Assembly: GCF_934561205.1 (NCBI RefSeq)
Contig: NZ_CAKTFU010000001.1
Location: forward strand, 1 to 64,000
Direction of reading: 5' to 3'
Length of the DNA: 64,000 nt
Origin: an uncultured Gemmiger sp.
GTDB lineage: Bacteria > Bacillota > Clostridia > Oscillospirales > Ruminococcaceae
The notes below the pieces were generated by a model. It saw only the letters and a program-made list of their open reading frames with translations, did not search any database and was not told the origin of the DNA. Shown here piece after piece: positions 42,366 through 50,299 of the stretch; within the stretch, counting starts at the first letter, position 1, and every line of letters begins with the position of its first letter. Position numbers and translations under genes: made by a program.

Positions 42366-42413
42366 TTCACTATTTTGCAAGAGATACCGAAAAGTGAATC
42401 AAATCTGATTCAC
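42351..42413. repeat. Two copies of a GTGAATCA-n4-TGATTCAC inverted repeat
   Basis: GTGAATCAGAACTGATTCAC (42351 to 42370) and GTGAATCAAATCTGATTCAC (42394 to 42413), 43 bp apart; arms of 8 bp are identical, loops differ. They lie at the 3' end of the methyltransferase gene and before the next gene. Candidate regulator-binding sites or paired RNA hairpins. Confidence 0.7.
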
Positions 42414-42441
42414 TCTCGAAATTCAGAAAGGAAACACGAAA

Positions 42442-42780
42442 ATGAAACGACCTTGGGCTTTTATCTGCGCCAGCGAGGGCGCGACATCCAAACACCTGCG
42501 CAATTATTGCCGCGAGGTGTACCTGCTGGGCTACCTGCCTGTATGCCCCAAATTGCAGGACAGTCAGTATTTGGTGCTGGAAGATGCCGCGGAGCGCAGT
42601 GAATACACCGCCATTGTGCGGGATAAGCTGCTGCGCTGCCCGATGCTGGTGGTCTGCAGCCGCAATCAGGATGCAACTACCAACGCGCAGATCGGTTTGG
42701 CACAGAAATACAACCGCATCGTGACGACCTTGGACGGTTTGAAGAAAGCCGTTTCGGAGGGTGACGACCTTGTGTCATGA
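42442..42780 (+). CDS. Small protein resembling DUF4406/nucleoside-deoxyribosyltransferase-fold proteins
   Basis: 112 residues. The start MKRPWAFICASEG and internal RNYCREVYLLGYLPVCPKLQ resemble the Rossmann-like core of DUF4406/DUF7768 proteins. The catalytic Glu of true deoxyribosyltransferases is not obvious. GAAAGGAAACACGAAAATG gives a usable ribosome-binding site. It ends at the oriT candidate. Function uncertain. Confidence 0.55.
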   Translation: MKRPWAFICASEGATSKHLRNYCREVYLLGYLPVCPKLQDSQYLVLEDAAERSEYTAIVRDKLLRCPMLVVCSRNQDATTNAQIGLAQKYNRIVTTLDGLKKAVSEGDDLVS

Positions 42781-42802
42781 ATGGCGCTGGGGGGCGTGTT
42801 TG

Positions 42803-42852
42803 GCAAGCATAGCGTTTGGATATCCAAACGCACCTTTGGGGTGATCCCCAAA
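42803..42852 (+). other. Candidate origin of transfer (oriT) of ICE-B
   Basis: Upstream of mobC: GCAAGCATAG (42803 to 42812), then the perfect 20-bp palindrome GCGTTTGGATATCCAAACGC (42812 to 42831), then TTTGGGG TGAT CCCCAAA (42835 to 42852). Order and the GCAAGCATAG core match the ICE-A site read toward its own mobC. A nick near the core is inferred. Confidence 0.7.
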
Positions 42853-42860
42853 CCCCCGCA

Positions 42861-43169
42861 ATGCGCAGACGCGGTCATGTTATCCCGTTGCGGCTGAACG
42901 AGCGCGAGTACCGCCATCTTTGTGAACAGGTCAAAATAAGTGGATTTTCGCGCGAGGAATACCTGCGCTCCCTAATCTTGGGCAAAGAAATCCATCCGCG
43001 CCCCTGCACACACCATGCGGAACTTGTGCGGCAAATTTCCGGTTTGTGCAACAACGCAAACCAGCTTGCGCATCGCGCCAACAGCACGGGCGTGGCGGGG
43101 CAGCAAAGCGTGGACGAGATGATGCGCATCGCCAAGGAAGTCTGGCGCGAGATAAAAGAAAACTACTAG
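42861..43169 (+). CDS. mobC: MobC-like relaxosome accessory protein of ICE-B
   Basis: 102 residues from ATG 42861; an upstream TTG would read through the palindrome. Ribbon-helix-helix-like N-terminus (GHVIPLRLNEREYRHL) and the MobC signature SGLCNNANQLAHRANS. No strong ribosome-binding site is seen, so translation may start inefficiently or be coupled to structure in the leader. Directly followed by the relaxase. Confidence 0.82.
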   Translation: MRRRGHVIPLRLNEREYRHLCEQVKISGFSREEYLRSLILGKEIHPRPCTHHAELVRQISGLCNNANQLAHRANSTGVAGQQSVDEMMRIAKEVWREIKENY

Positions 43170-43184
43170 GAGGCTCTATGAAAT

Positions 43185-44504
43185 ATGGCTTACACATCCG
43201 TAATCCCTGTCCGCCGTCTGGATCGGGCGGTGAAGTATGTGATGAACAAGGAAAAGACCACGGCGGTATCCTTGCAGGATGCCCTCGACTATGCCGCCAA
43301 CCGTGACAAAACGGAGCAATCCTGTTTTGAAAGCTCGTATGCCTGCACGCTGGAAACCGCCTTTGCCGATATGCGCCAAACCAAGGAACAGTGGCACAAA
43401 CCGGGCGGTGTGCAGGGTTACCACCTTGTACAGAGCTTTGCCGCCGGCGAAGTGACGCCGGAACTTGCGCACCAAATCGCAAAGGAACTGGCAGACCGCG
43501 TGCTGGGTGGGCAGTATGAATATGTCATCGGTACGCACCTGAACACCGGGCATATCCATTCGCATATTGTCTGGAATTCGGTCAGCCGGATAGACGGCAA
43601 AAAATATCACAGCAACGGCAAAAGCTATGTGACGGAAATCCGCGCGGCGTCAGATGAACTTTGCCGGAAATATAAGTTGTCGATCATCGATACTGAAAAC
43701 TCCCATCATGTAGCAAAGCCTTATGCGGAGTGGATGGCAGAAAAGAATGGTCAGCCCACATGGCGCACCGCCATCCGACAGGATGTGGACGATGCCATTC
43801 AGCAGAGCCTTACGTGGCGGCAGTTTCTTTCCGTGCTGGAACGCAAAGGATATGAGGTCTGCATGGGACGCAAGTATCCCGTCCTGCGCCCACCCGGAAA
43901 GGAGCGCTTTGTTCGCTTCAAAACGCTGGGCAAGCGGTACACACCGGAAGCCATCCAGACGCGCATCCTGTATCCACAAAGCTACCACCCTTATGTGGAA
44001 AATCCACCAACAATCAAACATGGCCGCCTGCACAGAGGGAAGAAGCCCCATCGCAAGCTGACCGGGCTGCGGGCTCTGTATTACCGATACTTATACGAGT
44101 TGGGCGCGCTGCCCCGCAAGCCGAGCCACTCCAGCTATGCCGTGCGGCAGGATGCTTACAAGTTAGACCAGCGCATCCGGCAGATGGAGTTTTTATCTAA
44201 GAACAACATTAACACGCTGGCACAGCTGGAAACTCACCGACAAGCCCTGCAAACAGAAATTAGGCAGTTGCTGACAAAGCGTAAGCAACTGCCCAAAACC
44301 GATGATGTACAATCGCAGCGTGAATCGGTCAACACCGCCCTAAAGCAGCTTCGCCAAGAAGAACGCCTCTGCCGAAAAATTGCAGAACATTCAATCGAGG
44401 TGCAGCAGCACCTCACCGAAGCCCGCCGTGAGCGCGCTGAACAGCAAAAACAAGAACAGGAACGTGCGCGTGACCGCCGTCCCAACATTGATTTGACACT
44501 ATAA
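43185..44504 (+). CDS. MOBP-type relaxase of ICE-B
   Basis: 439 residues. N-terminal relaxase domain with the three-His motif in GTHLNTGHIHSHIVW (about residues 110 to 124), Tyr candidates at YVMNK and LDYAANRDK, and a C-terminal coiled-coil (KQLRQEERLCRKIAEH; Gln/Arg-rich end). Start ATG 43185 lies ten bases after AGGAGG. Same family and length as the ICE-A relaxase but divergent, so the two elements are independent acquisitions. Confidence 0.92.
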   Translation: MAYTSVIPVRRLDRAVKYVMNKEKTTAVSLQDALDYAANRDKTEQSCFESSYACTLETAFADMRQTKEQWHKPGGVQGYHLVQSFAAGEVTPELAHQIAKELADRVLGGQYEYVIGTHLNTGHIHSHIVWNSVSRIDGKKYHSNGKSYVTEIRAASDELCRKYKLSIIDTENSHHVAKPYAEWMAEKNGQPTWRTAIRQDVDDAIQQSLTWRQFLSVLERKGYEVCMGRKYPVLRPPGKERFVRFKTLGKRYTPEAIQTRILYPQSYHPYVENPPTIKHGRLHRGKKPHRKLTGLRALYYRYLYELGALPRKPSHSSYAVRQDAYKLDQRIRQMEFLSKNNINTLAQLETHRQALQTEIRQLLTKRKQLPKTDDVQSQRESVNTALKQLRQEERLCRKIAEHSIEVQQHLTEARRERAEQQKQEQERARDRRPNIDLTL

Positions 44505-44506
44505 CC

Positions 44507-44776
44507 ATGAAAGGAAAGATGCCCATGAAATACCCCAACAAAGACTACATCGAACATCTGCACCGCAAGTACCCGCCCGGCACGCGGCTGCAACTCAGCT
44601 GTATGGAAGATGAATTTCCCGTACCGCCCGGTTCCATGGGGACGGTGGAATGTATCGACGACGCTGGGCAAATCCATGTAGATTGGGACTGCGGGCGCAG
44701 CCTTGCCCTCATCCCCGGCGTGGACTCGTTCAGCCGCTTGCCCTCGCCCAAAGAAAAGACCGGTGATGCCAGATGA
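44507..44776 (+). CDS. DUF4314 family protein
   Basis: 89 residues. A small beta-barrel protein: YPPGTRLQLSCMED, then VPPGSMGTVECIDDAGQIHVDWDCGRSLALIPGVDSF, which is the DUF4314 pattern, resembling an SH3-like fold. It overlaps the PcfB gene by four bases. Found in transfer regions of many Firmicute ICEs; role unknown. Confidence 0.85.
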   Translation: MKGKMPMKYPNKDYIEHLHRKYPPGTRLQLSCMEDEFPVPPGSMGTVECIDDAGQIHVDWDCGRSLALIPGVDSFSRLPSPKEKTGDAR

Positions 44777-45462
44777 ATTACGGCTCTGAACCCGCAGATC
44801 AGGTCGTCCGCTACTCGCTGGAGGGCGCGGAGTTTGCTCTGCGAATTTCCGGCACCGCTGCGAAAAACTTCTTTATTTTCGCACAGGCAGTGCTGCACGA
44901 CAGCAAAAAGACCCACGGCAAAACGCACCTAATCCGTTTGCTGAAAGAGCAGAAGCCGCTGAAATTTTTTACGGTAGACAAAGACCGTATGCACGATTTT
45001 GCCCGCGCTGCCAAAGCGCATGGTCTGCTGTTTTGCCCCATCCGCGACAAGATGGATCCCGACCACATTGAGATCGCTATTTTGCAGGACGACGCTTCCA
45101 AAGCGAATCGCATTATTGAAAAACTGCAGTTGGATGTCGTGGACACCGGCACGGCAGAACTGGTCGATGCTGTGCAACAAAATTTGGAAAATGCAGCCCC
45201 CAACCACGAGGACACACCCGCCGTGGATTTTCCGCTGGGCTCGGAGAACGCCAGTCCGTCCGAGCCTTCCTCCGACAGCAGCAGATCTTTTGCAACCTCG
45301 CCGTCGCCGCGCGCCGATATGGCGCGCACCAAGGGTGAGCGCCCCAGCGTGCGCATGGAATTGCGGGATATTACTGCCTACCTGCGAAACCGGGCAGAGG
45401 CGCCCAAAGACCATATGCCCAAGCTGCCGGTAAAAATCCGGCGCAAAGAAAAGGTGCTGTAA
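44773..45462 (+). CDS. PcfB family (DUF3801) conjugation protein
   Basis: 229 residues. DUF3801 core at residues 1 to about 125 (LEGAEFALRISGTAAKNFFIF; DKDRMHDFARAAKAHGLLF). The Ser/Pro-rich linker and a basic C-terminus (DMARTKGERPSVRMELRDI; PVKIRRKEKVL) follow. PcfB-type proteins lie before the coupling protein gene and are thought to link relaxosome and channel. No membrane helix. Confidence 0.85.
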   Translation: MNYGSEPADQVVRYSLEGAEFALRISGTAAKNFFIFAQAVLHDSKKTHGKTHLIRLLKEQKPLKFFTVDKDRMHDFARAAKAHGLLFCPIRDKMDPDHIEIAILQDDASKANRIIEKLQLDVVDTGTAELVDAVQQNLENAAPNHEDTPAVDFPLGSENASPSEPSSDSSRSFATSPSPRADMARTKGERPSVRMELRDITAYLRNRAEAPKDHMPKLPVKIRRKEKVL

Positions 45463-45464
45463 AT

Positions 45465-45484
45465 GTTTTCTGTTTGTTTTCAAA
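45465..45484. repeat. Second copy of the GTTTTCyGTTTGTTTTCArA element
   Basis: 18 of 20 bases match 26755 to 26774 upstream of parM. It lies just after the PcfB stop, 59 bases before the next ATG. Possible shared regulator or ParR site. Confidence 0.45.
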
Positions 45485-45542
45485 TGGCAGATAGCTATTG
45501 CGGCAGTTCTATGGTATGTTGGCGATAGGAGGTGCAAAAACA

Positions 45543-45848
45543 ATGACAGAACACAAAGTGAAACTCGACCGTGCCAACAAAAGCATCCTGCTCCGGGCGC
45601 TGGGCGATGTCTACTACGGTCAACGCGCCCGCGGCGGCAGCGCCGAAGAAACGGGGCGGCTGATTTTGCGGGTGAACGATCTGCCCGCGGGCGGCAAACT
45701 GACGATGTCGGCGGCAGAGTATCGGCTGGCAAAAGCAGCTCTCAACCAACTGCGCACCCAGCGCTTGGCTGAGGGCGGGTACACCGATGCCGTGGACGAT
45801 GCTCTGGCTCGGCTGCTCCATGCCCACACGCCGCTGTTTATCTGGTAA
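45543..45848 (+). CDS. Small transfer-region protein, unknown
   Basis: 101 residues from ATG 45543, which follows AGGAGG at good spacing. Basic, helical protein (KVKLDRANKSILLRALGDVYY; MSAAEYRLAKAALNQLRTQRL). No membrane helix or catalytic motif. It precedes the DUF4240 gene by eight bases and seems to open the type IV secretion sub-operon after the repeat element. Family not recognised. Confidence 0.65.
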   Translation: MTEHKVKLDRANKSILLRALGDVYYGQRARGGSAEETGRLILRVNDLPAGGKLTMSAAEYRLAKAALNQLRTQRLAEGGYTDAVDDALARLLHAHTPLFIW

Positions 45849-45856
45849 ATCCGGCT

Positions 45857-46648
45857 ATGACATGGGAAAAATTCTGGTCGATCATTGACCGGATCCGCGC
45901 CAAAGCGGATATGCAGGATGAAGCGTCCGTGAAACAGTTCCTTTACACGGAACTCATCAACTTGCCGCAGGATGAACTGCTCGGCTTCGATTGCGCATGG
46001 CAAAGCTATCGCAATAAAGCCAACTTTCCCAAAATGGTCGCAGCAGCCTGCATCATCAATGACGGCAGTTCGGATGATCGATTTACCGATTTCCGCAACT
46101 GGCTGATTATGCAGGGGTACGATGCTTATCGGCAGGCGCTGATTGACCCGGATAACCTCGCGGCGCTCAACATTCCGTTCCGAGATACTGAGTGGATGGG
46201 ATGCGGGAATGTGGCGTGGTATGCCTACGCGGGGCAGCAGCTGCACACCTATTTTGAAAAGGAAGAAATTGCCGCCAAGTTATTCCGAAAGTATCCGGCC
46301 CTGCTGAAATCGTCTGCCGATTTACATCAGGCAATCATGCAGGAACAGCTTGCACCCCACCGTGCGCAGGAAACCGAATGGGAACGGCAAATGCTGCGGA
46401 CGGAAGTCAAGCACTACATTGAAGTCAGCGGTCTGGCATACAGCTACAATAAATTCTATGCCCAAAACGCCCCCGACAAAGTGGCATGGGAAACGCTGCA
46501 AAGCGATTTGTTTTCCAATCTGCCGCAAATCAAGGCGGAACGGATGCCGCAAGACTTTTCCGTAGTTTTGCCGAAGTTGTGGAGAAAGCGTCAGGCATGG
46601 GATGCCGAACGTACAAAGCGCCCGCCCTATCGCGGTGAAGAAAGGTAA
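45857..46648 (+). CDS. DUF4240 domain protein
   Basis: 263 residues. The N-terminal DUF4240 motif is MTWEKFWSIIDRIRAKA, followed by FDCAWQSYRNKANF and FRNWLIMQGYDAYRQAL. A helical C-terminal half rich in Trp/Arg/Lys follows. The family is scattered in bacterial genomes; here it sits directly before the coupling protein gene, an unusual place. No transport motif. Function unknown. Confidence 0.75.
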   Translation: MTWEKFWSIIDRIRAKADMQDEASVKQFLYTELINLPQDELLGFDCAWQSYRNKANFPKMVAAACIINDGSSDDRFTDFRNWLIMQGYDAYRQALIDPDNLAALNIPFRDTEWMGCGNVAWYAYAGQQLHTYFEKEEIAAKLFRKYPALLKSSADLHQAIMQEQLAPHRAQETEWERQMLRTEVKHYIEVSGLAYSYNKFYAQNAPDKVAWETLQSDLFSNLPQIKAERMPQDFSVVLPKLWRKRQAWDAERTKRPPYRGEER

Positions 46649-46707
46649 AACTCCCCACGCCGGGAAGAAAGAATCCTTGGTGGGTCTGGCTGCTGCCGCT
46701 ACCCCTC

Positions 46708-48447
46708 GTGTGGTGGGCGGCGCTGGCGGTGGCTTGCCGCTGGCAGCCGGGCATGAAAATAACGGCTCTGCTGGATGCGCTGAACAGCGCACTGGCAGAG
46801 CCGTTTGCGTTGGCGTGGAGTCAAGACAGCCCGCGCTTTTTGCTTGTGTTTACGGTGATTTACGCGGTAGCGGTTATCGTGGCTGTGTCGGATCAGAAGA
46901 ACACCCGCCCCGGCGCGGAGCATGGCTCGGCGGCTTGGGGCGATGTGTTCCGATTGAGCAAGTTCTACATGGATAAGCGCGGACCGAACCTGCTGCTGAC
47001 CCAACACTTTCACATCGGGATAGACGGCTACAAACACAAGCACAATACCAACATCCTGATTGTCGGCGGCTCCGGCGCAGGTAAGACACGCACTTATGGT
47101 GTGCCGAATGTGCTGGAATGTGCCTGCTCTATGGTAATTACAGATCCCAAGGCCGAAATTTTGCGTAAGACCGGTAATTTGCTGAAGCAAAAAGGCTATG
47201 AGGTTATCATTTTTGACCTCATCAACCCTACCACGTCCTTTTGTTATAACCCTTTTGTCTATGTGCAGGATGATAAAGATGTGCTTTCCCTAATCAGCAA
47301 TCTAATCCAAAACACAACTCCGTCACACTCTCAAAGCTCAGACCCCTTCTGGGAGAAGTCCGAAACCGCCCTGCTCCAAGCCCTCATGCTGTACCTGCTG
47401 CACGAAGCTCCACCCGAAGAACAAAACTTCTCGATGGTCATGGAGATGATTGCCGCCGCCGAAGTCCGCGAGGACGATGATAACTACCAATCTCCGCTTG
47501 ACATCTTGTTCGAGCGCTTGGAAATGCGCGAACCCGACAGCATCGCCTGCAAGCAGTACCGCATTTTCAAACAAGCGGCTGGCAAAACCGCAAAATCCAT
47601 CCTCGTCAGCGTAGGTGTACGCTTGGCTGCATTCAATCTGCCGTCCATTGCCAAGCTGACGATGACGGACGAACTGCACTTGCCGGAATTGGGCGAACGC
47701 AAAATCGCGCTGTTCTGCTGCATCCCGGATTCGGATAAGTCGCTGAATTATCTGGTCGGCATGATTTACACCCAGCTCATCCAAACGCTGTACCGCCAAG
47801 CAGACCGCATACACAGAGGACGCTTGCCTGTGCCGGTGCATTGTCTCATGGATGAGTATGCAAACCTGTCACTGCCAAAAGATACATTCTTGTCGGCGCT
47901 GGCAACTATGCGTTCCCGTGGCATTTTCTGCTCCATCATCGTGCAAAACATGGCACAGCTCAAAGCCATGTATAAAGACGATTGGGAATCGCTGGTCGGT
48001 CTGTGTGATGAGTTTCTCTATCTCGGCGGCACTGAAAAGGAAACCCACAAGTATGTCTCGGAACTGCTGGGAAAGGAAACCATTTCCACCACCAGCTACA
48101 ACCAGAGCAAAGGCCGCAGCGGCAGTTACAGCATCAACCACCAGCAATCCGGGCGCGACCTTATGACCCCGGACGAGGTGCGGCTGCTGGACAACAGCAA
48201 ATGCATTCTGTTCATTCGTGGGGAACGCCCGGTGGTGGATTTGAAATACAATCTGCTGAAGCACCCGAACATTCGCTACACCGAGGACGGCGGCGCAGCT
48301 CCCTATGACTACACCGCCGCCGACAACGCGCTGGACGATCTGCCCGGTGCACCCGAAAATTATGAACTGCTGGATATGGACGATTTTCTGCCCGCCGAAG
48401 CCGCAGAAATAAAGCCAACCATACAAAGAATTAGGAGGCCCAAATGA
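46708..48447 (+). CDS. VirD4/TraG-type coupling protein with an unusual start
   Basis: 579 residues from GTG 46708. Couples the relaxosome to the channel using ATP. One N-terminal membrane helix is followed by VIAVSDQK..., Walker A GGSGAGKT near residue 120, PVHCLMDEYANL (Walker B), and QNMAQLKAMY. The coding frame continues upstream to 46639 without ATG, GTG or TTG, through KLPTRREERNPWWVWLLPL, a typical charged start plus first membrane helix, so GTG 46708 may not be the true start. A one-base slip at the AAAA run near 46647 would join GTG 46635 to this frame. Confidence 0.85.
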   Translation: MWWAALAVACRWQPGMKITALLDALNSALAEPFALAWSQDSPRFLLVFTVIYAVAVIVAVSDQKNTRPGAEHGSAAWGDVFRLSKFYMDKRGPNLLLTQHFHIGIDGYKHKHNTNILIVGGSGAGKTRTYGVPNVLECACSMVITDPKAEILRKTGNLLKQKGYEVIIFDLINPTTSFCYNPFVYVQDDKDVLSLISNLIQNTTPSHSQSSDPFWEKSETALLQALMLYLLHEAPPEEQNFSMVMEMIAAAEVREDDDNYQSPLDILFERLEMREPDSIACKQYRIFKQAAGKTAKSILVSVGVRLAAFNLPSIAKLTMTDELHLPELGERKIALFCCIPDSDKSLNYLVGMIYTQLIQTLYRQADRIHRGRLPVPVHCLMDEYANLSLPKDTFLSALATMRSRGIFCSIIVQNMAQLKAMYKDDWESLVGLCDEFLYLGGTEKETHKYVSELLGKETISTTSYNQSKGRSGSYSINHQQSGRDLMTPDEVRLLDNSKCILFIRGERPVVDLKYNLLKHPNIRYTEDGGAAPYDYTAADNALDDLPGAPENYELLDMDDFLPAEAAEIKPTIQRIRRPK

Positions 48448-48764
48448 AGCTGAATAACAACAAAAAATCCGTAAAAATTTCTCGCAGCCTGTTCATGCTG
48501 TACGCCGTCATGGTGTGCGGCATTGTTTTTGCCCTGCCCGCCTTTGCCGCAGATGACCCGCTGGCGGTCGTGGAGAATCTCTCCACATTCATCTTTTCGC
48601 TGATCCGCGCGGTGGGGCTTATCCTGCTGGGGTGGGGCATCGTGCAGGTCGGCCTGTCCTTGCAGAGCCACGACCCCAGCCAGCGCAGCCAAGGTTTCCT
48701 GACGCTGGCGGGCGGTCTGGTTATCACGTTCTCCAAAGAAATCCTCGACCTCATCACCGCGTGA
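48444..48764 (+). CDS. Maff2/TrbC-like small membrane protein
   Basis: 106 residues with a long signal or first helix (LFMLYAVMVCGIVFALPAFAA) and a second membrane helix (RAVGLILLGWGIVQVGLSLQ). Maff2 proteins follow VirD4 in clostridial ICEs and resemble VirB2/TrbC pilin-like subunits. AGGAGG precedes ATG, which overlaps the VirD4 stop. Probable channel subunit. Confidence 0.8.
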   Translation: MKLNNNKKSVKISRSLFMLYAVMVCGIVFALPAFAADDPLAVVENLSTFIFSLIRAVGLILLGWGIVQVGLSLQSHDPSQRSQGFLTLAGGLVITFSKEILDLITA

Positions 48765-48797
48765 GGGCCGCACCAAGAGGAAAGGCGGTGATGCCCT

Positions 48798-49634
48798 GTG
48801 GGTGAGTCATGGATCGTCAGCAACTTAAACGCCGCGCTCTCCACATGGAACGACAAGCTGGCGGAAATCTGGTCACTGCTGACCGAAAGTCCGCAGACAT
48901 TCAAAGGCGGGCAGGTCTGGGGCGTTATGACCGGCATTCACGGCGCGTTGCAGGCAATCGGTTATGGGCTGCTGGTGCTGTTTTTTGCCGTAGGCGTTAT
49001 GAAAACCTGCGGCAGCTTTGTCGAGGTCAAAAAGCCGGAACACGCCCTCAAGCTGTTTATCCGTTTTGCACTGGCAAAGGGCGCGGTGACCTACGGGCTG
49101 GAATTGATGCTGGCGGTGTTTTCTATCGTGCAGGGCATGGTGTCTACGATTATTACCCAATCGGGCAGCTCCGGGATGAGCAGCGTGACACTACCACAGG
49201 AGTTGATCGACGCCATAAACAACGTGGGGTTCTGGGATAGCATCCCGCTGTGGGCGGTCACGCTGATCGGCGGGCTGCTGATTACAGTGCTGTCGTTCAC
49301 GATGATTCTGACCGTCTACGGCAGAATGTTCAGCCTGTGGATGTATGCAGCCATTGCACCGATTCCGCTGTCCACCTTTGCCGGGGAGCCGACCGGCAGC
49401 GTGGGTAAAAACTTCATTCGCAGTTATGCGGGTGTTTGTTTGCAGGGTGTGGTGATTGCACTGTCCTGCATTATTTTCTCCGCCATTTCGTCCAGCCCTC
49501 CCGCCGTGGATACCAGCGCATCCGTTGTCACGGCTGTCTGGACCTATGTTGGGGAACTGGCGTTCAACCTGCTGGTGCTGGTCGGAGCAATTAAAGGCTG
49601 TGACCGCATCGTTAAGGAAATTATGGGATTGTGA
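48798..49634 (+). CDS. VirB6/TrbL-like polytopic membrane protein
   Basis: 278 residues starting GTG 48798. Six to seven membrane helices, with family features GMVSTIITQSG, PIPLSTFAGEPTGSVGKNFIRSYAG and WTYVGELAFNLLVLVG. Equivalent to the VirB6 channel base in Gram-positive type IV secretion. Ends just before the toxin-antitoxin promoter. Confidence 0.85.
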   Translation: MGESWIVSNLNAALSTWNDKLAEIWSLLTESPQTFKGGQVWGVMTGIHGALQAIGYGLLVLFFAVGVMKTCGSFVEVKKPEHALKLFIRFALAKGAVTYGLELMLAVFSIVQGMVSTIITQSGSSGMSSVTLPQELIDAINNVGFWDSIPLWAVTLIGGLLITVLSFTMILTVYGRMFSLWMYAAIAPIPLSTFAGEPTGSVGKNFIRSYAGVCLQGVVIALSCIIFSAISSSPPAVDTSASVVTAVWTYVGELAFNLLVLVGAIKGCDRIVKEIMGL

Positions 49635-49635
49635 G

Positions 49636-49664
49636 TTGCAGGTGCGGCTTTTTTGTGGTATAAT
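49636..49664 (+). promoter_or_regulatory. Promoter of the toxin-antitoxin cassette
   Basis: TTGCAG (49636 to 49641) and TATAAT (49659 to 49664), 17 bp apart, immediately after the VirB6-like stop. It gives the cassette its own transcription inside the transfer operon. Confidence 0.75.
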
Positions 49665-49688
49665 AAAGCCACGAAAGGAGCTGGGACT

Positions 49689-49949
49689 ATGCCTGAAATT
49701 ATTCCGATTCGTGATTTAAAGAACACCAACGCAATTTCCCAACGTTGTCATGAAACAGCAGAACCTATCTTTGTAACCAAAAACGGTTATGGCGATATGG
49801 TTATCATGAGCATGGAAGCCTATGAGCACCAACAAATCATGAACGAGGTATACGCAAAGCTGGCAACGGCTGAAGCACAGCACGAAGCTGGAATGGGGCG
49901 ACCTCTTGCTGATATTCTGAAAGAAACGAGCAAGAAGTATGAGTTATAA
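49689..49949 (+). CDS. Phd/YefM-type antitoxin
   Basis: 86 residues. N-terminal DNA-binding/dimer fold (IPIRDLKNTNAISQRCHE; PIFVTKNGYGDMVIMSMEAYE) is the Phd/YefM pattern, and the flexible C-terminus would wrap the toxin. Start ATG 49689 follows AAAGGAG. It overlaps the toxin gene by 11 bases. Likely autoregulates the promoter at 49636. Confidence 0.87.
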   Translation: MPEIIPIRDLKNTNAISQRCHETAEPIFVTKNGYGDMVIMSMEAYEHQQIMNEVYAKLATAEAQHEAGMGRPLADILKETSKKYEL

Positions 49950-50250
49950 TGTCATTTTGCTGCCAGCAGCAGAGGATGATTACCAAGAAATCCTGCAATA
50001 CTTCGAGAGACAGTTCGACTCTCAGCAAGCAATTCGCTCGTTTGTAAAAGATTTTGGTGAAGTGCTGCTTCGGTTGGAAGAGACTCCTACAATTTATGGG
50101 TACTCCCGCGACGAGGGGCTTCGGCAGAGAGAATACAGGAAGTTCTTAATTGGACGATATGTAGCTCTCTTCAAAATTGATGAATTAAGAAATACCGTGG
50201 AAATTTACAGAATCTTCCACGGGACACAAAATTATACGAAATATCTATAA
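49939..50250 (+). CDS. RelE/ParE-family toxin
   Basis: 103 residues with the fold features of RelE/ParE: YNVILLPAAEDDYQEILQYFER, REYRKFLIGRYVALFKID and VEIYRIFHGTQNY. RelE cleaves mRNA at the ribosome, ParE poisons gyrase; from sequence alone I cannot separate the two. Addiction would favour keeping ICE-B. A terminator follows. Confidence 0.87.
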   Translation: MSYNVILLPAAEDDYQEILQYFERQFDSQQAIRSFVKDFGEVLLRLEETPTIYGYSRDEGLRQREYRKFLIGRYVALFKIDELRNTVEIYRIFHGTQNYTKYL

Positions 50251-50257
50251 TGAAGAA

Positions 50258-50293
50258 CGCCGCTGTGCAGATTGCATAGCGGCGCTTTTCTTT
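50258..50293 (+). terminator. Terminator of the toxin-antitoxin cassette
   Basis: CGCCGCT / AGCGGCG with a 13-base loop and CTTTTCTTT tail, eight bases after the toxin stop. It lies upstream of the PrgI gene and would limit read-through of the transfer operon. Confidence 0.75.
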
Positions 50294-50299
50294 ACGGAG

